Origin: Odobenus rosmarus divergens | Lineage: Eukaryota; Chordata; Mammalia; Carnivora; Odobenidae | Direction of reading: 5' to 3' | Assembly (NCBI RefSeq): GCF_000321225.1 | Contig: NW_004450267.1 | Location: 6,387,399 to 6,451,398, forward strand | DNA: 64,000 nucleotides | Part shown: in pieces, positions 22,940 to 33,895 of the stretch | Position numbering within the stretch: the first letter of the stretch is position 1 | Layout: each line of letters starts with the position of its first letter | Notes under the pieces: generated by a model | Database searches by the model: none | Told to the model about the DNA's origin: nothing | What the model saw: the letters and a program-made list of their open reading frames with translations, nothing else | Made by a program: the position numbers and the translations under genes

Positions 22940-24250
22940 TTATCAAACTATCGGAATGATTCGTCTCTAACTGACCACAATCTCTTCCGTTCTATTCATG
23001 CCTACCCAATAACATTTAAACATGTTCAAATTTCTTTCAATTTTTAAAAAACCCATAATCTGGCTTTGACTCCATTCCTTCCTTCAGCCACCCCTATCTC
23101 TATCCTTCTTCACATCTAAGCATCTTGAAAAATTGTTTAGGATTACTGTCCCTCTCTACTTCTTCCATTCAAACTCATTCCTCGGTGTATTATGGTCTGG
23201 CCTTTGCTTCCATAGTCCTCTAAGCCAGCTCTCTCTAAAATAACAAATGGCTTCCCCTCATTGCCAAATCTCTGGGCTACTTGATCACTCTTTGACACCT
23301 AACACTGCTGACATATCTTCTGCAGGAGGCAGTTTGGAAAATGGATCCCAGTGATCTCTACCTCCCCCTATTCACTCCGTTTTGTAATGCCCTCCCCTGG
23401 TGTGTGGGCTGAGCCTGGGAACTTTGTTCAAATGAAGAGGGTAAGACAAGAGTGAGATGGGGTGACATGGCACTTTTGAGGTTAAGTTATGAAAGACTTG
23501 CTTGCACTTTTCCTCTGAGTCTTCTTGCTCGTTTGCTCTGCTGAAGCAAGCTCCCAGGGTGAGCAGTAGTTGAGAAGGATCTGAGGCCCTCATCCTAACA
23601 GCTCTCAGAAAACTGAATCCTGCCAACAGCTGGAACAGTTTGCTGACAGTTTGGAAGATGATCCCTTTCCAGTCAGCCCTTCAGATGAGACCACAGCCTT
23701 GCCTAACACCTTGACTGCAGTCTTGTAATATACCCTAAAACAGAGGACCCAGCTAAGCAGTGCCCAGATTCGTGACCCACACAAAGAGTGAGATATTAAT
23801 TGTGCATTGTTTTAAGTCACTAAGTCTTAGGGTAATTGTTCCACAGCAACAGATATCTACTATATCTTCTTTCTTCAAACTATTTTCCCATGGACTTTCA
23901 CACCTCCTGGATTTCCTCCTCACTCCTTGGTTCCTCTTTCTCTCTCTGGTTCATGGGCTTTTCCAACGGTGCTGTCTCTCACCTCCTACTGTTTCTCAAA
24001 GTTCTCTTCTTCTCTACATAACGTTTTCTTGCCAGTGACACCCATTCAAATGCCATCTATAATCCAGTGACCCACTTTTGAGCACCAGGCCCATCCCACC
24101 TGGGTGTTTGTCTCAAAGACACTTAGAATCAGCATGTCCCAAACTGAACTGGTTATTTCCCACCAAATCCCTCATCTTCCTGTGTTTCCTGCCTCTGTGA
24201 GTCACTATCCACGAAGTTGCTCAAACCAGAAAACTAAGAGTCATCTTTCA
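22940..24250 (+). mobile_element. L2 LINE interrupted by an MLT1-type LTR
   Basis: L2-like sequence runs 22,940-23,332 ('gatcactctttgacacctaa', 'cactgctgacatatcttct') and resumes at 23,869-24,250 ('cttttccaacggtgctgtct', 'catgtcccaaactgaactgg'). The 'tatcttct' at the break occurs on both sides of the LTR. Confidence 0.7.
23333..23868 (+). mobile_element. MLT1-type solo LTR
   Basis: Begins TGCAGGAGGC and ends in the typical 'gagatattaattgtgcattg', 'ttttaagtcactaagtctta', 'ggtaattgttccacagcaac'. No internal retroviral sequence is attached, so it is a solo LTR of the ERVL-MaLR group inserted into L2. Confidence 0.85.
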
Positions 24251-24254
24251 TTTC

Positions 24255-24835
24255 TTCATTTAATAAACATTTTATGGGGCACCTACAATGTGCCAAGCAG
24301 TGTTACAGGCTCTAGGAGAGTTTATAATCTTGTGGGGAGACAGACAGTGAAGATAATAAATTATATACCGTGTTAGAATGAGATGGATATCACAATTAAT
24401 GCTTTTGGGGGAAACTGAGCAGGCAGAGCAAGGAATGTCATGGCGAGTGAATTGTGGTATTAGACGGGGTGGTCAGAATAGATCTCACGAAGAAGGAGAC
24501 ACCTGAAGGAACGAGGGCTGTGCTGTATGAATATTTGGGAAAAGAACATTTCAGGGAGAAGAGGACAGCTAGTTCAAGGGCTTTGGCCAGGAATTTAACT
24601 GAGGGTTTGAGGAAGAGCAAGGTGGCCAGTGTGGCTGCAACAGAGAGAACGAGAGGGAGATGATCAGAGATGAGCTCAGGGAGGTACCCAACCCAGATCA
24701 CGTGTAGCCTCATTGCCATTGTAAGGGTGTGGGGTTTTACTCTGAGTACAATAGGGAGCCCTGGGAGGGTTTGACTGGAGAAATCCCATGATCACTCTGG
24801 TTACTGTGTTTAGAATAGGCTACTGAGAAATCATT
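24255..24835 (-). mobile_element. L2 LINE (minus)
   Basis: Reverse L2 landmarks: 'aaggtggccagtgtggctgc', 'tttactctgagtacaatagg', 'ttgactggagaaatcccatg'. It abuts a plus-strand L2, making a head-to-head pair. The complementary frames at 24,438-24,719 and 24,454-24,663 are inside it. Confidence 0.75.
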
Positions 24836-24930
24836 CCTCTTCTTTTTATCTCTCAGCCCGTAAATGTATTTTGTACACTAAGCCCTTGTATTTTATGTCT
24901 TAAATATATTTTGAACACACCTATTTCTTT

Positions 24931-25138
24931 TTTTTTTAAAGATTTATTTATTTGAGAGAGAGCGAGAGCGAGCACATGAACAGGGGAAGGGGCAGAGGGA
25001 GAGGGAGAGAGAGAATCTCAAGCAGACTCCCCGCTGAGCGTGGAGCCCACTGTGGGGCTTGATCCCACGACCATGAGATCATGACCTGAGCTGAAATCAA
25101 AAGTTGGATGCTTAACTGACTGAGCCACCCAGGAGCCC
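24931..25138 (-). mobile_element. carnivore SINE (minus)
   Basis: Left poly-T, right 'gagccacccaggagccc'. Flanks gaacacacctatttct and gaacccatctatttct are the diverged duplication. Confidence 0.95.
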
Positions 25139-25290
25139 TGAACCCATCTATTTCTCTTAATTTTTATTGTTACTCCTTAAATTAAGCCAACAAAATCTCT
25201 CATTCATTCATTCAACTGGTACTATTTGAGCAGCTACTCCCTTTCAGGCACTATTCCTATTCTTGGGACACAGCACTGAGAAACAGCCTG

Positions 25291-25505
25291 GGGGCGCCTG
25301 GGTGGCTCAGATGGTTAAGCATCTGCCTTTGGCTCAGGTCATGATCCCAGAGTCCTGGGATCGAGCCCCTCATCGGGCTCCCTGCTCAGTGGGGGGCCTG
25401 ATTCTCCCCCTCCCTCTGCTTCTCCCCCTGCACATATTCTCTCTCTCTCTGTGTGTATCTCTGTATCTCGAAGAATAAATAAAAAAATCTTAAAAAAAAA
25501 AAAAA
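25291..25505 (+). mobile_element. carnivore SINE (plus), perfect 12-bp duplication
   Basis: agaaacagcctg at 25,279-25,290 and 25,506-25,517. Full-length head and body. The complementary frames at 25,263-25,692 are SINE and L1 translations. Confidence 0.96.
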
Positions 25506-25572
25506 AGAAACAGCCTGTGTGGAGCTGACATTTCTCCCTTGGATTTATTGCCTTTAAAAGCTTACCATCTTT

Positions 25573-25781
25573 GACTCTTAACTCTAGTAAACAAACTGAG
25601 GGTTGCTGGAGGTGAGTTGGGTGGGGATATGGGGTGACTGGGTGATGGGCATTAAGGAGGTCACTTAATGTAATGAGCACTGGGTATAACATGCAACTGG
25701 TGAATCACTGACCTCTACCTCTGAGACTAATAATACACTATATGTTAATTAATTGAATTTAAATAAAATAAAATTAAAAAA
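25573..25781 (+). mobile_element. carnivore L1 3' end, 5'-truncated
   Basis: 'aaacaaactgagggttgctg', 'ggtgactgggtgatgggcat', 'aatgtaatgagcactgggta', 'aataatacactatatgttaa', A-rich end. Flanked by taaaagcttaccatcttt and taaaagcctaccatcttt (25,554-25,571; 25,782-25,799), a one-mismatch duplication typical of target-primed reverse transcription. Confidence 0.95.
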
Positions 25782-25802
25782 TAAAAGCCTACCATCTTTT
25801 TT

Positions 25803-25996
25803 TTTTTTTAAGATTTATTTATTTATTTGACAGAGAGAGACACAGCGAGAGAGGGAACACAGGCAGGGGGAGTGGGAGAGGGAGAAGCAGGCTTCCCGCC
25901 GAGCAGGGAGCCCGATGTGGGGCTCGATCCCAGGACCCTGAGATCATGACCTGAGCCGAAGGCAGACGCTTAACAACTGAGCCACCCAGGCGCCCC
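25803..25996 (-). mobile_element. carnivore SINE (minus) at the L1 insertion site
   Basis: Inserted into the right-hand duplication of the preceding L1: 'taccatctttt' occurs before the poly-T and again at 26,000-26,011. It retains 'gggctcgatcccaggaccct' in reverse. Confidence 0.96.
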
Positions 25997-26048
25997 AATT
26001 TACCATCTTTTAAATTGTCTTGTGTATGTAGAAATTTCCTGCACACCA

Positions 26049-26222
26049 GGGGCTCCTGGGTGGTTCAGCTGGTTAAACGTCTTACGGTTCGTGATCCTGG
26101 AGTCCTGGGATTGAGCCCTGTGTTGCATCGGGCTCCCTGCTCCATGGGAAGTCTGCTTCTCTCTCTGCCCCTACCCACCGTTCGCTTGCTCTCTCTCTCT
26201 CAAATAAATAAAAGCTTTAAAA
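26049..26222 (+). mobile_element. carnivore SINE (plus)
   Basis: Head 'ggggctcctgggtggttcag', with a shortened 'cgtcttacggttcgtgatcc' region that lacks part of the usual 'ctgccttcggctcaggtcatgatcc' stretch. Diverged flanks aatttcctgcacacc / aaattgcctgcaaaa. Confidence 0.92.
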
Positions 26223-26234
26223 AAATTGCCTGCA

Positions 26235-26405
26235 AAAAAATTTGTCTTATGTATGTTTTTGGTTACTCTCTCATTGTGTCCTCTCCTCACATCAACCTTG
26301 TGAGCTCAAGGACATTATCTATTGTGTTCACCAACTGTATTCTCAGTGCCTAGAACAGCACCTTTCATACATGTGCTCAGTGCATACTAGTTGAGTGAAT
26401 GAAAA
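26235..26405 (+). mobile_element. L2 LINE 3' terminus
   Basis: 'gagctcaaggacattatcta', 'cagtgcctagaacagcacct', 'gcatactagttgagtgaatg' form the characteristic L2 end. Confidence 0.85.
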
Positions 26406-26829
26406 AACTGCTGCAGGTGTGTGTGTCTGTGTGCGTTGTGGTTTATGTGATGCTGTCTTGCTATTATATATTCTATCCCATTATATTGCACTGAGAAAAC
26501 CCCTGCCAGTTACAGCTTTAAACTTGGTTTCAGAGCCTGGACTTTAACTGGGAATTTGACAAACGCTACTCTAGCATTCTCCACAACCAGAGTCTTCTTT
26601 CCAACTCAGAAGTCTTGTCAGGTTGCTTCCCTGTATGAAATCGTTCACTGGAACTCTGTTGGTCTTATAAGCTGTTTTCCCCAAACATCAGTCATTTATG
26701 GTTGTTCATGTACCAACTCTAATAGAATATATTTAATATTTTGATTATGAATAGAATCATTTTTGCCACGCAGCCTCACCCTAAGCAATAATCTAAGAGA
26801 AGTAATATGTCCAATGCATGAGTTACATA
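26406..26829. other. intergenic, nothing identified
   Basis: AT-rich, includes a short imperfect (GT)n at 26,417-26,440. No exon is seen. Confidence 0.4.
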
Positions 26830-27500
26830 TTTTTCAAATGCCTATTAAATCCATTAACTGCCAACATAAAGAAATGTTGGTTTGTGTACCATCTAAACTC
26901 CTCTTGCTTACCATCCAGCCACACTTTGGGGAAACCTGCTCTCAGGACAAAGGTCAGATGCCTGAACTTGGCCTATGAGCCGCTCTTGGAGCTTACTAGT
27001 GCTTTCACAGAGTCTCTCTCTCTTTACCACTTCCTGCACTCATTCATTCTGCATAACTAGCAGGTCCTGAATGCACCGAGCTCTCTTTGGCTCTAGGACT
27101 CTGTACTGCCATCAGCTTCCTCTGTCCAGAACTCCACCAGAACCCCCACCTCACCTCCTTCCAGGTCTAGCAGAAAGGTTACCTCGGAGAAGCCATTTGG
27201 GCGGTGGGTCTGGGACGCCCTGCTTAGTCCGGTCTCAGAGTGCATCACCCTGAAGCAAAGCAGCTTCTTCATGCCTTGTGCTCCAACCGACGACTGCAGG
27301 CTCCTTTTGGGGAGGAAGAGTATTTTATTTACCATAGTATCTCTGGTATTAAGTATAGTACCAGACATGCAGTAGTAATTTGGTTAATGTATAGGAGAAC
27401 AAATATACAGGTTTCTCGAGGAAACGAATGTCACTAACACTCAGCACGGTGTCTGGCACATACTAGCCATTCAGAAAACATGGTTGGGTGACTGAAAGCA
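26830..27500 (+). mobile_element. L2 LINE, 3' half
   Basis: 'aaggtcagatgcctgaactt', 'cttcctctgtccagaactcc' and the end 'acggtgtctggcacatacta' (about 27,446) follow L2 order. The frames at 27,071-27,437 are derived from it. Confidence 0.7.
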
Positions 27501-27825
27501 GTGAGGGCTGCTCCTTGCCTTGGTGACATTACTTTTTGTTTTGCTATTTGAGAGGTGGTCTCAGATTCTGGTCACACTGTTCTCTCCTCTCTGCCCAGGA
27601 AGAAGTCATAAATGAGGTAAAATATCTGTCTGTTGCCTAAGAGACTTTTGGTCCCTCTGGTGACAAGAGGACGGGGCTGGGAGGGAAAGCTACAGCACAG
27701 AGGGGATCTAGATCCTTATGCTTTCTCTTACTCAGGGTGAAGTAGCTATAAAGTCAATACTAAACATCTGAATTAATATTATAATACATACTCCATGCAT
27801 GTTTTCCGTACATTTAATGTTATTA
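27501..27825. other. intergenic, nothing identified
   Basis: No exon, RNA gene or repeat that I can name. Confidence 0.4.
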
Positions 27826-28310
27826 TATACAGTCTCCCCACACTATCTGGAAGTGGGGCATTCCCTTGAAAACTTTTGTAAGCTGGAATAGCATAAAGCA
27901 AAGAAGCAATGACCATTAATGTATATGAAAAAGACTTTTGTGCATTCCCAGACCTAAAAATGACTTCTCTTGGGCCTTTCTGATGCGTTAGGACACATCT
28001 TGCTAACAGATGCCCAGAATAAGTCGAGGTAAACACAGATGGTCATAGTTCAGAGCTGAGGCAGCTGGATGCTGAGATGCTGGGTGTAGTTCCCGGGGAC
28101 GGAGCTTGGGGGTCACGCTCACTGCTTGGGGTGCACGCTGCCTCTGGGGCAGCTTGCTGCAGAACACACGCTGAACACTCTTTTCATTTTTGCCTTTTTT
28201 GGTAAATGTGAGCATCCCCTTTGGATTTCTTTTGGTCACCGAAAACAGGTACTAATGTAGGTCTTTCATAAAAGTGAAGTGGCATAACATCAACCTTCAA
28301 AAAGCATGGA
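27826..28310 (+). mobile_element. DNA transposon fossil (Tigger/MER-type)
   Basis: Starts near 'acagtctccccacactatct' with the diagnostic series 'cattcccttgaaaacttttg', 'gcataaagcaaagaagcaat' and 'ccagacctaaaaatgacttc' known from widespread mammalian cut-and-paste fossils. The right end is cut by the SINE at 28,317. Family name uncertain. Confidence 0.65.
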
Positions 28311-28316
28311 TAATGG

Positions 28317-28457
28317 GGCAGACCTGGGTGGCTCAGTGCCCCGCATCGGGCTCCCTGCTCGGCGGGGAGCCTGCTTCTCCCTCTCCCACTCCCCCTGCTT
28401 CTGTTTCTTCTCTCGCTCTCTCTGTCAAATAAATAAATAAAATCTTAAAAAAAAATA
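28317..28457 (+). mobile_element. carnivore SINE (plus) with internal deletion
   Basis: Passes directly from 'cctgggtggctcagt' to 'gccccgcatcgggctccc', lacking about 65 bp that includes the region from the A box to the B box. Target duplication agcatggataatgg / agtatggataatga. Confidence 0.93.
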
Positions 28458-28599
28458 GTATGGATAATGATGCCATTATCCCTAATTTCTGAGATTCTAC
28501 AACTTATGCAATTTTTAAGACTGACAGTAACAATGTTTCTTACAACAATATGGGCCATACATAATAAAGGTTTTACAGCAACTACATTCTACTCTAAGA

Positions 28600-28636
28600 C
28601 TTTCTTTTTCTTTTTCTTTTCTTTTCTTTTCTTTCT
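28600..28636 (+). repeat. (CTTTT)n microsatellite
   Basis: Imperfect array of CTTTTT and CTTTT units. Confidence 0.9.
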
Positions 28637-28639
28637 TGG

Positions 28640-29937
28640 CTCTACTATCTGGCATCTAGGGGACGATGGTATTTGGTGTGAATGGAACTTCCACACAAAT
28701 TATATTTCATCTTGTAAACAACCAAAACATTAAAAAACAAAAAACAAAAAAAAGGGAACTTTCCCAATACACTGATACTTCCCTGGCTTTTGTAACAAAA
28801 TGCCCCAAATATTAATAGTCCCATGCTGGCTAGGAGCCCTTCCTTTGGACTCTAGGTTTTTGGATGCTGTATCCGTCCATGCTAGAGGTCTGGGGAGCAC
28901 ACATGCAGACTCAGATGACCGCGGGCCTGAGGCGAAACCGTTAATGACTTTAGCGGTGACATTGAAACATTTTCTTATGAACAAAACTAACCCCCAAATT
29001 GGCTGATTTCTGAGCTCTCCCCTTTCCCCTTTTTTTTCATAAGGGAAGAATAAAGCTTACTTAGCTATGTAATTTTCTTCGGGAAGTATAAAATTGTTGA
29101 CTTTCTGCAATATCAGTTAGTGAATCAAAAGGTAACATAGGCTCCACCCTACTACTTCAATCTTGTGTTCTTGTGACCTTGACTTGCACTCATGTCTTCC
29201 TTTGAATTCCTTCAAACCATAGTTACCTCAGAGCTTATGAACTTTAGGGCAACCCTGGACCTCTGTTACCTCTTTTGTTGAACCTTGCAGGTGGGTTTGT
29301 AATAAATGTTTATAGTGAACATTGGTAGGTAGGAAAATGGTCACTTTTTGGGAAATGAACTCTTTCTTTGTGTTGGTCTCCACAATTGTTTAGCAACAGG
29401 GTAGGGTTGTTTTTTTTTAATGTACATTTATTCTTAACACATGGAACATATGGTATAAAGATTTTATGCTGAATAAATGATATTCATTAAGTCCCAAAAA
29501 AGGAAAAAAGAGGAATTCACATCAAGTTTTAGCTGCATTGTTTGAAATACATATATGCAGATTTTATCACTGAAAAAAATCTCAGTTGTGTTTCTTCATC
29601 AGGAACTTCAACTGAACCTAGAGCTTTTTCACACCTCATTTAGAAAGAAAACAAAACAAAACAAAAACCCAGAAAAAAACCAAACTATAAGTTGATTGGC
29701 TGCTGAGACAGCAAGGACTTTTTAGAGACCTGTATGGCATTGCACCAAGAGGGGCAATGTCTGGAAAGAGATTAAATGGCTCTGTCTCACTTCGTGTAGG
29801 TCACCAACTTGTTAACATGTCATACTATAAAGGGGTAGCAGGGAGGGGGACCAAACTGTGGGGATCCAAGGGTATGTGCAATGTACAATATCATAGGTAT
29901 ACACAGTGTAGGCATGGCAGCTACAAGTTAAAACCAT
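28640..29937. other. intergenic, unclassified
   Basis: AT-rich, no exon or RNA gene. The complementary frames at 28,730-29,006 have no supporting features. Confidence 0.4.
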
Positions 29938-30153
29938 TTTTTTTTTAAGATTTTATTTATTTATTTGAGAGAGAGAGGGAGAGAGAGTGCCCTTGTGCGC
30001 ATACAGTGCAGGGGGAGGAGCTGAGGGGGAGGGAGAGGGAAAGAATCTCAGGCCTACTCAGCGCTGAGCAAGGAGCCCAGCTCCACCTCACCACCCTGAG
30101 ATCAGGACCTAAGTGGAAACCAAGGGCTAGGTGCTCAACCACCCAGGTGCCCC
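29938..30153 (-). mobile_element. carnivore SINE (minus)
   Basis: Poly-T, 'gattttatttatttatttga', reverse head 'caaccacccaggtgccccc'. Short flanks aaaaccat / aaaaccag. Confidence 0.94.
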
Positions 30154-31137
30154 CAAAACCAGTTCTAAGAGGTGATATCAGGGTTTTTCATATAGTCAAG
30201 GAGGAGAGAAAGGGGTCAGGGTGTTGTAGGTTCACATGTGATACTTTGGGGAAAAAGCCTTTTTTTCCTCCTCCAAGTTGAACTAAAAACATTTTAAAAA
30301 ACTACAGCTTGCTCCTGACCCAGTGTTTTCTGTGGTTTCTATGTGAGACATTATCATTACAGTATGTTTATAGTACCAGGTGTACAGTGCCGCGCATGAA
30401 AAGGTCTACACTCAACTGCACAGGCCCTCCAGGGAACAGGGTCTAGCAACAGGGTAGTTTTAATATTTTCTGGGGAGTCCAAAATTCTGACATGCTTTTT
30501 ATTTAAATTATAAGAAAATAGCAAAAACAAGAAAGAAAAATTCATCTGGGCATTATATTGCACTATCTGGCAGTAAGCAAATGTATGAAATTGTTGAAAG
30601 CTCTAGAATAATAAAAATTTCCAATTGCCATTCTTTCTTTTTTATGAAAACCCACAGCTTTAATATATATGAATAGTTAAGTTGTCTTCATTCTGCTTAA
30701 ACTTTGAGAGAGAAGAGGTAGGAACTTGATTTACTGGGTATTTACTGAGTAGAAAATAGCAAGTGTCTTCACAATAGACCAATTTCATCAGCCTTATAAG
30801 TAAAATTATTCAGGCAAGGATTATGCTCAGAAATAAATTCTTTGAATAACGTTATATATTTTCTCTGCAGCTTGATTGCTTAGTTTTTTCCTAGCTCCAT
30901 CTAGCTATCATATAACTTTTTTATTCCCCATGCTAAACATTCTGTAAAATACTTTTCCACTTAAATCATTTTTGGGGGGACTTGTATAGTTTCTCTTTTC
31001 CCTTGCCTCAGTCCACTTGTAGGAACTGACTTTTTTTCCCTATTAAATTTTGCTTTTAGGAAATTTGGTTCAGCACCATCCTTAAGTCCTTTTTAACAGT
31101 GACAGTGACAATGACAAGAACAGGAATAATAACACTG
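30154..31137. other. intergenic, nothing identified
   Basis: AT-rich; no exon or recognisable repeat. Confidence 0.4.
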
Positions 31138-31606
31138 ATATTCCTCCGTTTACGATGGGATTAGGTCCTGATACACCCTTTATAAGTTGAAGATATCATA
31201 AATTGCAAATGCATTTAATGCACCCTACCTACTGAACATCATAGCTTAGCCTACCTTAAATGTTCTTGGAACACTTCCATTATTCTACAGCTGGGCAGCT
31301 TAGTTTGTAGTAAGATGTTGACTATCTCATGTAATTCATTGAGTACTGTAGTGAAAGTGAAAAACAGAACGGTTGTATAGGTGCAGAATGGTTGTAAGCG
31401 TACCTGTTGTTTACTCTCCTGGTCTTGTGCTTGACCGGGAGCCACTGCCCAACATTGTGAGAGAGCATCACACTGCACACTGCTAGCCCAGGGAAAGATC
31501 AAACTGCACAACTCAAAGTACTGAATACATATTGCTTTTGTACCACCATTAGGTCGAAAAATCATAAGCCGAATGATTGGAAGTCAGGGACCATCTGTAT
31601 CTGCAA
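31138..31606 (-). mobile_element. Tigger-type (TcMar) DNA transposon
   Basis: The left end 'cctccgtttacgatgggatt' and right end 'gaagtcagggaccatctgta' are the inverted ends of a common Tigger-class fossil. Internal 'agcttagcctaccttaaatg' and 'acagaacggttgtataggtg' agree. The 104-codon minus frame inside is non-functional sequence of the element. Confidence 0.85.
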
Positions 31607-31616
31607 CATATAGAAC

Positions 31617-31842
31617 ATTTAACTATGTGCCAGAAATTGTTCTAAATCCATGTATTAATACTTACTACTCTTAACAACCCTAAGATGAAGTTGCTATTAT
31701 TAGTCCCATTTTCTAGAAGGGGCACTTGACAGCACAGAGAAGTAAAGTAACTAAGGTTGCAAAGGTAATAAATGGTAGAGGCAGGATTCAAACCCAGGAG
31801 GGTTTAGCTGCCACTGTGAACTTAACCACAAAGCTAACCTTT
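31617..31842 (-). mobile_element. MIR SINE (minus)
   Basis: 'aactatgtgccagaaattgt', 'agcacagagaagtaaagtaa', 'aggattcaaacccaggaggg' in reverse MIR order. Confidence 0.9.
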
Positions 31843-31880
31843 AGGTCCTAATAGAATATTATCCTCATAATGTTGCTTTA

Positions 31881-31934
31881 TTTTATTTTATTTTATTTTA
31901 TTTTATTTTATTTTATTTTATTTTATTTTATTTT
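31881..31934 (+). repeat. (TTTTA)n microsatellite
   Basis: About ten perfect TTTTA units. Confidence 0.97.
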
Positions 31935-32029
31935 TTTCCTTTCCCACTGATTCTGCTACGAGGCCTTATTTTCATTCATTCTTGTGTTCTTTTACATCTT
32001 GTCTTTTCTTTTTTTAATTTTTTAATTTT

Positions 32030-32222
32030 TTTTAAGATTTTATTTATTTATTTGACAGAGAAAGACACAACGAGAGAGAGGGAACACAGCAGGGGGAGTG
32101 AGAGAGGGAGAAGCAGGCTTCCCGCTGAGCAGGGAGCCCAATGCAGGGCTCCATCCCAGGACCCTGGGATCATGACCTGAGCCGAAGGCAGACGCTTAAC
32201 GACTGAGCCACCTAGGCGCCCC
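32030..32222 (-). mobile_element. carnivore SINE (minus), first of a tandem pair
   Basis: 'gattttatttatttatttga' left, 'gagccacctaggcgcccc' right. Separated by only about 15 T-rich bases from the next SINE in the same orientation. Confidence 0.95.
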
Positions 32223-32236
32223 TTTTTTAAATTTTT

Positions 32237-32428
32237 TAAAAAGATTTTATTTATTTATTTATTTATTTGTTGGGGGGTTGGGGGGAAGATAGCGAGAGAG
32301 GGAACAGAAGCAGGGGGAATGGGAGAGGGAGAAGCAGGCTCCCCGCTGAGCAGGGAGCTTGATGCGGCCTGGGATCACCACCCGAGCCGAAGGCAGATGC
32401 TTAACAACTGAGCCACCCAGGCGCCCCC
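32237..32428 (-). mobile_element. carnivore SINE (minus), second of a tandem pair
   Basis: Lacks the usual 'gggctcgatcccaggaccc' portion ('gatgcggcctgggatcacc'), a small internal deletion of about 20 bp. Head 'gagccacccaggcgccccc' is intact. Confidence 0.94.
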
Positions 32429-33685
32429 ACATTTTCTTTACCTATTTATCTGTTGATGGGCACTTAATTTGTTTCCATATCTTGGTCATTAATTTTAGAA
32501 TATCTTAATGATCTAGAAGTGTCCTTCAGTTCTGAGGCAGGAACTCACGGGGAGGTGTCTCAGGAAAAGATGGCCCATAGGAACAGGAAAAGCCACGTTT
32601 CCCTGTGTCTTAGTAGGAATGACAAGATGTAGTGGGGGGGGGCAGGCTCCTGTGGACCAATCTCTGACAAGGCTATGGATTTGGAACTTTGCAAAAAGGA
32701 GCCAAGTTTCCCCTTTAGGTAGAAGCAGCCTTGACAAAGCTCATGCTGCAGGCAACCACGTGGATAGAGAAGATAGTACGTCCACATACTCCTGAGCCTG
32801 AGAAGTCCAGGAAACTTGGAAGTTGGTTGGTATAGAAGGTTTGGAAGACCTGGTGAAGTCTTTGGGGACAACAGATGGTACATTCCTCTCCTAAAGAAGC
32901 CAGAGGCACAAGACTGAAGAGGACCCATTCCAGAACCAGGGGAAAGGAAGAAGGCCCTGGGAGGCACTGAGAATCGATGCTGAGAGGCCTGTTATCAGCC
33001 CTGTCTGGGTTAGTCCAGATCAGACAAGATAGAATGATGGCTGTATGCTGAATCTGACCCACAGACATGTTTTGTCTGACATGTTTTCCTGTTTTAAAGA
33101 AGTGGAATTAGTTGCCAACATTGATATTTGGGAGAGGTCACCCCAAAATTCAGATTCCTGATTTTGCTTAATTTCCTGATCTTCACATTCCCACTTGGAA
33201 ATTATCAGCTGGAAATGAGTAGTGGCTGTGCCCTTCAGATTGGCGTGAGCTCTCTGGCTCTTCACAGTCCCTCCCACTGTCAACTGTCTTTGCATTTGGC
33301 CTGCTTCATCTATTCATGTTACCTGTTTGGCTTGTTGGGCATTGAAGTTTGCTACCTGTGGACTGTATCCCGAGCAGCTTAGTCTAATGTAGATCATCTC
33401 CCAAAAGAAATTCCTAGGCCCACCTAACAGATGTTTCCTGGAGCTACCTCAAAAAGGGCGTCAAAAAGAGACATACGCTATATAAGCTTGATATTTCAAG
33501 AAACTTTATAATTTACTCCTGAGAGTTGTGTTTCTCTATAGTGATATGTGATGAAATCCTTCAACAAAAGGGGCCTGTGAGCTTGTTTAAAAGCCTACCA
33601 AGGAAAGTAGGAGTTACAGAGATGCCTTATTCAAGAGCCAGTTTGGGGGAGAGAAAACTACATACCTACTAAAATAATTAAAACA
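32429..33685. other. unclassified segment with overlapping minus-strand frames
   Basis: Minus frames at 32,513-32,737, 32,560-32,967 (135 codons), 32,715-33,068 (117) and 33,020-33,295 overlap in different phases. None shows a recognisable domain, and all are bounded by stops without splice logic. The stretch 33,040-33,385 may be an old repeat: its phrasing 'gacccacagacatgttttgt' to 'attgaagtttgctacctgtg' looks familiar but I cannot name it. Confidence 0.35.
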
Positions 33686-33687
33686 TG

Positions 33688-33882
33688 GTGTGCCTGGGTG
33701 GCTCAGTCATTGAGCGTCTGCCTTCAGCTCAGGTCATGATTCCAGGGTCCTGGGATTGAGCCCCGTGTCGGGCTCCCTGCTCAGTGGGGAGCCTGCTTCT
33801 CCCTCTCCCTCTGCCTGCTGCTCTGCCTACTTGTGCTCACTATCTGTCAAATAAATAAATAAAACCTTAAAAAAATAAAATA
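33688..33882 (+). mobile_element. carnivore SINE (plus)
   Basis: Head 'ggtgtgcctgggtggctcag' and (aaat)n tail. Flanks aaataattaaaaca and aaatagttaaaaca differ at one base. Confidence 0.95.
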
Positions 33883-33895
33883 GTTAAAACAAAAA

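Noticed and set aside
25339..25692. 117-codon minus frame across SINE and L1
   Set aside because: Entirely repeat-derived; the Lys/Phe and Gly/Glu runs are the SINE tail and body translated.
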